This document shows positions 6,306 to 10,872 of a stretch of DNA of 10,872 bases, one piece after another (within the stretch, counting starts at the first letter, position 1; each line of letters starts with the position of its first letter). The position numbers and the translations under genes are program-made. This stretch comes from an uncultured Pseudorhodobacter sp. (GTDB lineage Bacteria > Pseudomonadota > Alphaproteobacteria > Rhodobacterales > Rhodobacteraceae). Under the pieces are notes generated by a model. The model worked only from the letters and a program-made list of their open reading frames with translations. It had not been told where the DNA came from and searched no databases. The stretch covers positions 1 to 10,872 of the forward strand of contig CALEMZ010000273.1 in assembly GCA_937910975.1 (NCBI GenBank). Reading direction: 5' to 3'.

Positions 6306-9300
6306 TCCGCAACGCAGCCTCAGAGCGGCAGGTCCAATCGGCCGACCCGCGCGCCTCGACATGGCTTTCGGCCAATGCCGGATCTGGCAAAACGCGGGTG
6401 TTGACGGACCGGGTGGCGCGGATGCTGCTTTCAGGCGTCGATCCTGGTCGTATTTTGTGCCTAACCTATACCAAAGCCGCCGCCTCCGAGATGCAAAACC
6501 GCCTGTTTGCGCGCTTGGGCGAATGGGCGATGAAGGAAGACGCTTCGCTGCGGCAGGCGCTGGCCAAGCTTGGCGTGGAGGGTGCGGTTGACGCGTCGCG
6601 GCTTGCCCGTGCGCGGCAACTTTTTGCGCGCGCGATTGAAACACCCGGCGGCCTGCGCATTCAAACAATCCATTCCTTCTGCGCCTCGCTTTTGCGGCGG
6701 TTTCCGCTGGAGGCGAAGGTTTCGCCGCAATTCACCGAGATGGATGACCGCGCCAGTGCGCTTTTGCGCGATGAGATCATCGATGAGCTTGCCGATAATG
6801 GCGCGCCCGAGGTGATTGCCGCTTTGGCTGGCGCCTATACCGGCGAAGATTTCGGCGCGCTGGCGGGTGAGGTGGCCGGGCGGCGCGCCGCCTTTGCGCA
6901 ATGCCTGAGCGAGGCTGATTGCCGCGCATTGTTCGATGTGCCGCAAGGGCAAACGGAAGGTGACATTCTTGCACAGGTATTCTTGGGCGGCGAGGCGGAG
7001 TGGCTGCCCGAAGCGACAGCGATTATCGCCACCGGCTCTGCCAATGATGTGAAGGCCGCCGATAAGTTGCGCGGGCTTGATCTGGCCCGCGTGGATATGG
7101 CCCCGTTGTCGGCGCTGGAAGGGGTATTCCTGACGGGTGCCAAGACAAAAATGCCGTTTTCCGCCAAGTTAGGCACTTTTCCGACCAAAGGTATGCAACC
7201 GAAGCTTGGCCAGCTGCTTGATCGGCTGGAAGACCTGATGCGCCGGGTGGAAGCGGCGCGGGGCCAGCGCATCGCCCTTGCCGCGGCCCGCCGCACGGCC
7301 ACGTTGCACCGTTTTGCCGCCGTCTTCCTGCCCGAATACAAAGCGCGGAAAGAGGCGCGGGGCTGGCTCGATTTTGACGATCTGATCACCCATGCCAAAG
7401 CCCTGCTCACCGACCCGCTGGTGGCGCAATGGGTGTTGTTCCGGCTGGACGGCGGTATTGATCATATTTTGGTGGATGAGGCGCAAGACACCAGCCCTGA
7501 CCAATGGCGGGTGATTGAGCTGTTGGCCGATGAATTCACCACAGGACGGGGCGCGCGGGAAGAACCGCGCACCATCTTTGTGGTCGGCGATAAAAAGCAA
7601 TCCATCTATTCCTTTCAGGGTGCGGATGTTGAAGCGTTCGATGAAAAGCGCGATCTGTTCAAGGGCAAGCTGGAGCAAGTACAAACACCGCTGCAAGAGC
7701 TTCAACTGGAACATTCTTTTCGTTCCTCGCACACCGTTTTGCGGCTGGTTGACCTGACCTTCGACGCGCGCCGCGAAAAGGGGTTGGGCGGCGAGGTAAA
7801 GCATATCGCCTTTTTCCCCGATATGCCGGGGCGGGTGGATTTGTGGCCGGTGATCGAAAAGTCCACCGTCCAAAAGCCCGAAAACTGGTTTGATCCGGTA
7901 GATCTGATCACCGAAGAGCATCACGCCTCACGTCTTGGCCGCAAAGTGGCGGAGACGATCAAGGGGATGATTGACCGGGGCGCGCAGATTCCGGTGAAGG
8001 GCGGGGCCGCAAGCCGCGCCGTTCATGCAGGCGATTTCCTGATCCTTGTGCGCAGGCGGTCCGAGATTTTCAGCGCGATCATTCAGGCTTGCAAGGCCGC
8101 CGGGCTACCGATTGCCGGTGCAGATCGGCTAAAGCTTGGCGCGGAATTGGCGGTGCGGGATTTGGCCGCTTTGCTTGCTTTCCTTGCCACCCCCGAGGAT
8201 GATCTGTCGCTGGCCGCCTGCCTGCGCAGCCCCTTGTTTGGCTGGAGTGAGCAGCAGCTTTATGCGCTTGCGCAACCGAGAAAGGGTTTTTTGTGGCGGG
8301 CGCTGGAAAATGACCCGGCGCATGGCGAAACAGTCTCTATTCTGCAAGATTTGCGCGATCAGGCCGACTTTATGCGCCCCTATGATCTGATTGAGCGGAT
8401 GCTGACCCGCCATGATGGCCGCCGCAAGCTTTTGGCGCGGCTAGGGGCGGAGGCGGAGGATGGCATTGACGAATTGCTGTCGCAAGCACTGGCTTATGAG
8501 CGCAACGATGTGCCCAGCCTCACCGGGTTTTTGGGCTGGCTAGAGACAGATGACGTGGAGGTGAAGCGCCAGATGGACAGCGCCGGGGACCGCATCCGCG
8601 TGATGACCGTACACGGCGCAAAGGGGCTGGAGGCCCCGATCGTGATCCTTCCCGACACCGCGCAATACCGCGCGCGGGAGCGCGCTGAGCTGTTTGTTTT
8701 GCCGCAGGGTGCGGTGTGGAAAACGCCCAGCGCGGAAAGCCCCGAAGCCATCGCGCAGGCGCGCGCCACCAAGAAGGCCCGCGATGAGGCCGAGGCGATG
8801 CGCCTGCTTTATGTCGCCATGACCCGCGCGCAAAGCTGGTTGATCGTTGCCGCAGCGGGCGCGGCTGGCAAAGAGAAAGACGATGATGATGACGCCTCGG
8901 GTGTTGTTTGGTATCGGTTGGTCCAAGAGGCAATGGTCGCCGCCGGGGCAACGGCGCAGGCTGATGGCACCCTGACCCTTACCGAGGGCGATTGGCCGCC
9001 AGACCTTGGCCCACAAAAGCAAGCCAGCATCACCGCCCCAACGCTTCCCCCTTGGGCCAGCGCCCCTGCCCCGGAAGCACCGCGCCCGGATCAGCCGATC
9101 AACCCATCAAGCCTTGGTGGCGCAAAGGCCCTGCCCGGCGATATCTCTCCCGATGACGACAACCGCGCCGCGATGGACAGGGGCACGCGACTGCACTTGT
9201 TGTTGGAGCATCTGCCCGACTGCCCGGCGGAAGACTGGAGGCGCATTGCCGCAGCGTTGCTTGACGGGGCGCCCGACCAAGCGGAACTGCTGGCGGAAGC

Positions 9301-9658
9301 GCAGGCGGTCCTGACGCATCCCGATCTGTCTGACCTGTTCGGCCCCGGCACCCTTGCCGAAGCCCCTATTACCGCCCACCTTGATGGCAAGCCGATGCTC
9401 GGCACGATTGACCGGCTGTTGGTGACGGACGGGCGGGTTTTGGCGGTGGATTTCAAATCCAACCTGCTGGTGCCGGAAACGGTGAGCGCGGTGCCGGAAG
9501 GGTTGCTGCGCCAGATGGGGGCCTATCACACAGCGCTATCGCAGCTTTACCCCGACAGGCAAGTAGATGTGGCCCTGCTTTGGACGCGCGCCGCTCAGGT
9601 GATGTTGCTTGATCCCGATATTGTGAGGTTGGCGCTTGGTCGCACCACACTCCCTTGA
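6302..9658 (+). CDS. addA: Double-strand break repair helicase AddA (UvrD/RecB superfamily 1 helicase with nuclease domain)
   Basis: The 1118-residue product carries the complete SF1A helicase set. Walker A is ANAGSGKT (residues 24-31). Motif Ia is LCLTYTKAAASEM (52-64), followed by QTIHSFCASLL (121-131). Walker B is VDEAQD (391-396) and motif III is GDKKQSIYSFQGA (429-441). Motif IV is EHSFRSS (470-476), motif V VHGAKGLE (770-777) and motif VI LYVAMTRA (836-843). A run of five Asp (860-864) follows motif VI, and a Pro/Ala-rich linker (about 905-940) leads to the RecB-type nuclease: GTRLH (961-965, His965), GTIDRLL with Asp1037, VDFKSN with Asp1050 and Lys1052, then RQMGAY. AddA is therefore predicted to be the active motor and one of two nucleases in AddAB. 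The start at 6302 (GAGGA at 6291-6295) overlaps the addB stop by four bases. An in-frame ATG at 6263 inside addB is rejected because 6302 has the better binding site and gives the expected N-terminus. Confidence 0.97.
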   Translation: MIRNAASERQVQSADPRASTWLSANAGSGKTRVLTDRVARMLLSGVDPGRILCLTYTKAAASEMQNRLFARLGEWAMKEDASLRQALAKLGVEGAVDASRLARARQLFARAIETPGGLRIQTIHSFCASLLRRFPLEAKVSPQFTEMDDRASALLRDEIIDELADNGAPEVIAALAGAYTGEDFGALAGEVAGRRAAFAQCLSEADCRALFDVPQGQTEGDILAQVFLGGEAEWLPEATAIIATGSANDVKAADKLRGLDLARVDMAPLSALEGVFLTGAKTKMPFSAKLGTFPTKGMQPKLGQLLDRLEDLMRRVEAARGQRIALAAARRTATLHRFAAVFLPEYKARKEARGWLDFDDLITHAKALLTDPLVAQWVLFRLDGGIDHILVDEAQDTSPDQWRVIELLADEFTTGRGAREEPRTIFVVGDKKQSIYSFQGADVEAFDEKRDLFKGKLEQVQTPLQELQLEHSFRSSHTVLRLVDLTFDARREKGLGGEVKHIAFFPDMPGRVDLWPVIEKSTVQKPENWFDPVDLITEEHHASRLGRKVAETIKGMIDRGAQIPVKGGAASRAVHAGDFLILVRRRSEIFSAIIQACKAAGLPIAGADRLKLGAELAVRDLAALLAFLATPEDDLSLAACLRSPLFGWSEQQLYALAQPRKGFLWRALENDPAHGETVSILQDLRDQADFMRPYDLIERMLTRHDGRRKLLARLGAEAEDGIDELLSQALAYERNDVPSLTGFLGWLETDDVEVKRQMDSAGDRIRVMTVHGAKGLEAPIVILPDTAQYRARERAELFVLPQGAVWKTPSAESPEAIAQARATKKARDEAEAMRLLYVAMTRAQSWLIVAAAGAAGKEKDDDDDASGVVWYRLVQEAMVAAGATAQADGTLTLTEGDWPPDLGPQKQASITAPTLPPWASAPAPEAPRPDQPINPSSLGGAKALPGDISPDDDNRAAMDRGTRLHLLLEHLPDCPAEDWRRIAAALLDGAPDQAELLAEAQAVLTHPDLSDLFGPGTLAEAPITAHLDGKPMLGTIDRLLVTDGRVLAVDFKSNLLVPETVSAVPEGLLRQMGAYHTALSQLYPDRQVDVALLWTRAAQVMLLDPDIVRLALGRTTLP

Positions 9659-9683
9659 CGTTGGCTGAGCGCACCCTTACCTT
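9655..9683 (+). promoter_or_regulatory. Probable housekeeping promoter for trxA
   Basis: TTGACG at 9655-9660 matches the -35 consensus in five of six bases. Exactly 17 bases on, TACCTT at 9678-9683 keeps the first, second and last positions of a -10 box. The -35 overlaps the TGA stop of addA. Predicted transcription start is near 9690, leaving a leader of about 27 bases that contains the AGGAG ribosome binding site. It would let thioredoxin be made independently of, and at a higher level than, the repair genes. The -10 is only a partial match. Confidence 0.45.
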
Positions 9684-9716
9684 CCAGCCCGACACATTCC
9701 ATTCAGGAGATACGTA

Positions 9717-10037
9717 ATGGCCACCATCGCCGTCACCGATGCAACCTTCGACGCTGAAGTTCGCCAATCGGCTATTCCCGTCATCGTCGATTTTTGGGCC
9801 GAATGGTGTGGCCCCTGCCGCCAAATCGGCCCGGCTCTGGAAGAGCTTTCGGCCGAATATGAAGGCAAGGTAAAGATCGTCAAGATCAACGTCGATGAGA
9901 ACCCCGATAGCCCGGCAGCTTTGGGCGTGCGCGGCATTCCGGCGCTGTTCTTGTTCAAGGACGGTCAGGTTGTGTCCAACAAGGTTGGCGCAGCCCCGAA
10001 GGCAGCCCTTGCCACCTGGATCGCTTCGGCAGTCTGA
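9717..10037 (+). CDS. trxA: Thioredoxin
   Basis: A 106-residue cytoplasmic thioredoxin of standard length. The redox motif WCGPC occupies residues 30-34 (Cys31 and Cys34) after VDFWAE, whose Asp25 corresponds to the buried acid that tunes Cys reactivity. The cis-proline loop is RGIPALFLF (72-80, Pro75), followed by FKDGQVV (80-86) and the conserved glycine in KVGAAPK (89-95). It is reduced by thioredoxin reductase and in turn supplies electrons to ribonucleotide reductase and other reductases. There is no signal peptide. An AGGAG ribosome binding site at 9705-9709 lies seven bases before the ATG, the cleanest one in the window together with that of hslV, consistent with strong expression. It has its own probable promoter upstream and a terminator downstream, so it appears to be a single-gene unit, possibly with some read-through from addA. 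Confidence 0.97.
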   Translation: MATIAVTDATFDAEVRQSAIPVIVDFWAEWCGPCRQIGPALEELSAEYEGKVKIVKINVDENPDSPAALGVRGIPALFLFKDGQVVSNKVGAAPKAALATWIASAV

Positions 10038-10060
10038 TCGGGCCACAGGCATTAAGCAAT

Positions 10061-10084
10061 GGGCGGCTTTCGGGCCGCCCTTTT
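10061..10084 (+). terminator. Rho-independent terminator after trxA
   Basis: GGGCGGC (10061-10067) pairs perfectly with GCCGCCC (10074-10080) around the six-base loop TTTCGG, and TTTT follows directly at 10081-10084, with a further T run a few bases on. It begins 23 bases after the trxA stop and separates trxA from the hslVU unit. Confidence 0.88.
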
Positions 10085-10103
10085 GCATTTTGGAGCGGCT
10101 TGG

Positions 10104-10133
10104 CTTGTGCAGCCCCCCGGCCCCCGCCATATA
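10104..10133 (+). promoter_or_regulatory. Candidate heat-shock (RpoH / sigma-32 type) promoter for hslVU
   Basis: CTTGTGC at 10104-10110 and CGCCATATA at 10125-10133 are 14 bases apart. The E. coli sigma-32 pattern is CTTGAAA, a spacer of about 13-15 bases, then CCCCATnTA. The -10 part matches eight of nine positions and the -35 keeps the key CTTG. The predicted start is near 10140, giving a short leader with GGAGGG at 10146-10151. HslVU is a known heat-shock operon, which fits. A housekeeping reading using TTGTGC and TATAGA (10130-10135) needs a 19-base spacer and is weaker. Confidence 0.55.
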
Positions 10134-10156
10134 GAATACTATAACGGAGGGCGATC

Positions 10157-10714
10157 ATGTCATCAGATAAATTCCCCGGCTGGCACGGCACCACCATCCT
10201 TGCGGTGCGGCGTGGCGGCGAGGTTGTTATGGCGGGCGACGGGCAGGTCAGCCTTGGCCAAACCGTCATCAAAGGCTCCGCCCGCAAGGTGCGCCGCTTG
10301 TCGCCCGGTGGGCGCGATGTGGTTTGCGGTTTTGCAGGCTCCACCGCCGATGCTTTTACGCTGCTTGAACGGCTGGAAAAGAAGCTGGAGGCGATGCCGG
10401 GGCAACTGGCGCGCGCGAGCGTGGATCTGGCAAAAGATTGGCGGATGGATAAATACCTGCGCAACCTTGAGGCCATGCTGATTGTCACCGATGGCACCGA
10501 CCTGTTTGTCATCACCGGCGCGGGCGACGTGCTAGAGCCAGAGCACGACGTTGCGGCCATTGGCTCGGGCGGGAATTTTGCGCTGGCGGCTGCGCGCGGG
10601 TTAATGACCACCGATATGCCTGCCGAAGAGATTGCCCGCAAAGCCATGGCGATAGCTGCCGATATTTGCGTTTACACCAATGGCAACCTGACGATTGAAC
10701 GGATTTCCCCATGA
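10157..10714 (+). CDS. hslV: ATP-dependent protease proteolytic subunit HslV (ClpQ)
   Basis: HslV is the threonine-protease core of the HslVU (ClpQY) complex: two stacked hexameric rings that degrade proteins unfolded by HslU. The product is 185 residues. The catalytic N-terminal threonine is expected to be Thr12, in WHGTTILAVRR. The first eleven residues would then be a propeptide removed by processing, whereas E. coli HslV loses only Met. In mature numbering, GDGQVSLGQ (residues 27-35) contains Asp17, and VIKGSARKV (37-45) contains Lys28 and Lys33, all conserved active-site positions. GFAGSTADAFTLLERLE and AIGSGGNFALAAAR complete the family pattern. A GGAGGG ribosome binding site at 10146-10151 lies five bases before the ATG. 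The TGA overlaps the hslU ATG by four bases, as expected for subunits made in fixed ratio. Confidence 0.97.
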   Translation: MSSDKFPGWHGTTILAVRRGGEVVMAGDGQVSLGQTVIKGSARKVRRLSPGGRDVVCGFAGSTADAFTLLERLEKKLEAMPGQLARASVDLAKDWRMDKYLRNLEAMLIVTDGTDLFVITGAGDVLEPEHDVAAIGSGGNFALAAARGLMTTDMPAEEIARKAMAIAADICVYTNGNLTIERISP

Positions 10715-10872
10715 CCGACCTGACCCCCCGCGAAATCGTGTCCGAGCTTGACCGTTTCATCATCGGCCAGAGTGACGCCAAGCGCGCCGTGGCCGTGGCC
10801 ATGCGCAATCGCTGGCGGCGCAAGCAATTGGCCGATGATCTGCGCGACGAGGTTTATCCCAAGAACATCCTG
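10711..10872 (+). CDS. hslU: ATPase subunit HslU (ClpY) of the HslVU protease, N-terminal part only
   Basis: The frame runs from the ATG in the ATGA overlap with hslV to the window edge, giving 54 codons without a stop. The visible residues include LTPREIVSELDRFIIGQ (residues 4-20), then a basic helix ending in RNRWRRKQ, and finish in VYPKNIL, which in HslU directly precedes the Walker A loop. HslU is the AAA+ unfoldase ring that feeds substrates into HslV. The AAA+ core and the I-domain lie beyond the window, so only the family identity is supported. It should be transcribed with hslV from the heat-shock-like promoter. Confidence 0.93.
   Translation, partial: MTDLTPREIVSELDRFIIGQSDAKRAVAVAMRNRWRRKQLADDLRDEVYPKNIL

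Noticed and set aside
7169..7924. Minus-strand open frame of 251 codons inside addA
   Set aside because: It covers the Walker B and motif III coding region of addA, has no motif of its own and no promoter or ribosome binding site that I can see.
10140..10145. TATAAC just before hslV as a -10 box
   Set aside because: It abuts the ribosome binding site GGAGGG, so transcription would start within or beyond it. The upstream pair at 10104-10133 is better placed.
1..10872. Mobile element, CRISPR array, tRNA/rRNA gene, phage or defence system
   Set aside because: No transposase, integrase, regularly spaced repeats or terminal inverted repeats were seen. Nearly every base is accounted for by housekeeping genes and short gaps of under 125 bases.

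Overview
The window looks like ordinary chromosomal core DNA from an alphaproteobacterium, most likely a member of the Rhodobacterales. The reasons are the GC-rich codon usage, the alpha-type AddB and AddA proteins, an AmgK/MurU pair, a DivL-like PAS protein next to tsaE, and an HslV with a short N-terminal extension. This assignment rests on motif recognition, not on a database search. All genes lie on the + strand and the coding density is very high.

Layout: the window opens inside a PAS-repeat protein (1-1142) that ends without any histidine-kinase domain. After a gap of about 50 bases comes a tightly packed series of five genes, each overlapping the next: tsaE (1196-1675, t6A tRNA modification ATPase), amgK (1668-2678, amino-sugar kinase), murU (2654-3361, nucleotidyltransferase), addB (3351-6305) and addA (6302-9658), the last two forming the helicase-nuclease for double-strand-break repair. 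A 58-base gap holding a probable promoter leads to trxA (9717-10037, thioredoxin), which is followed by a clear rho-independent terminator (10061-10084). A heat-shock-type promoter then precedes hslV (10157-10714), which overlaps the start of hslU (10711 to the window edge, partial).

Working together: AmgK and MurU form a two-step route that returns N-acetylmuramic acid from cell-wall turnover to UDP-MurNAc. AddA and AddB form one complex that processes broken DNA ends for RecA. HslV and HslU form a two-part ATP-dependent protease. TsaE, thioredoxin and the PAS protein act in separate processes. The physical linkage suggests shared transcription from tsaE through addA, then independent units for trxA and hslVU.

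I found no mobile element, CRISPR array, tRNA or rRNA gene, phage gene or novel defence-like system. The most useful second-look items are the kinase-less DivL-like protein, the RpoH-like promoter ahead of hslV, the trxA promoter that overlaps the addA stop codon, and the uncertain tsaE start.
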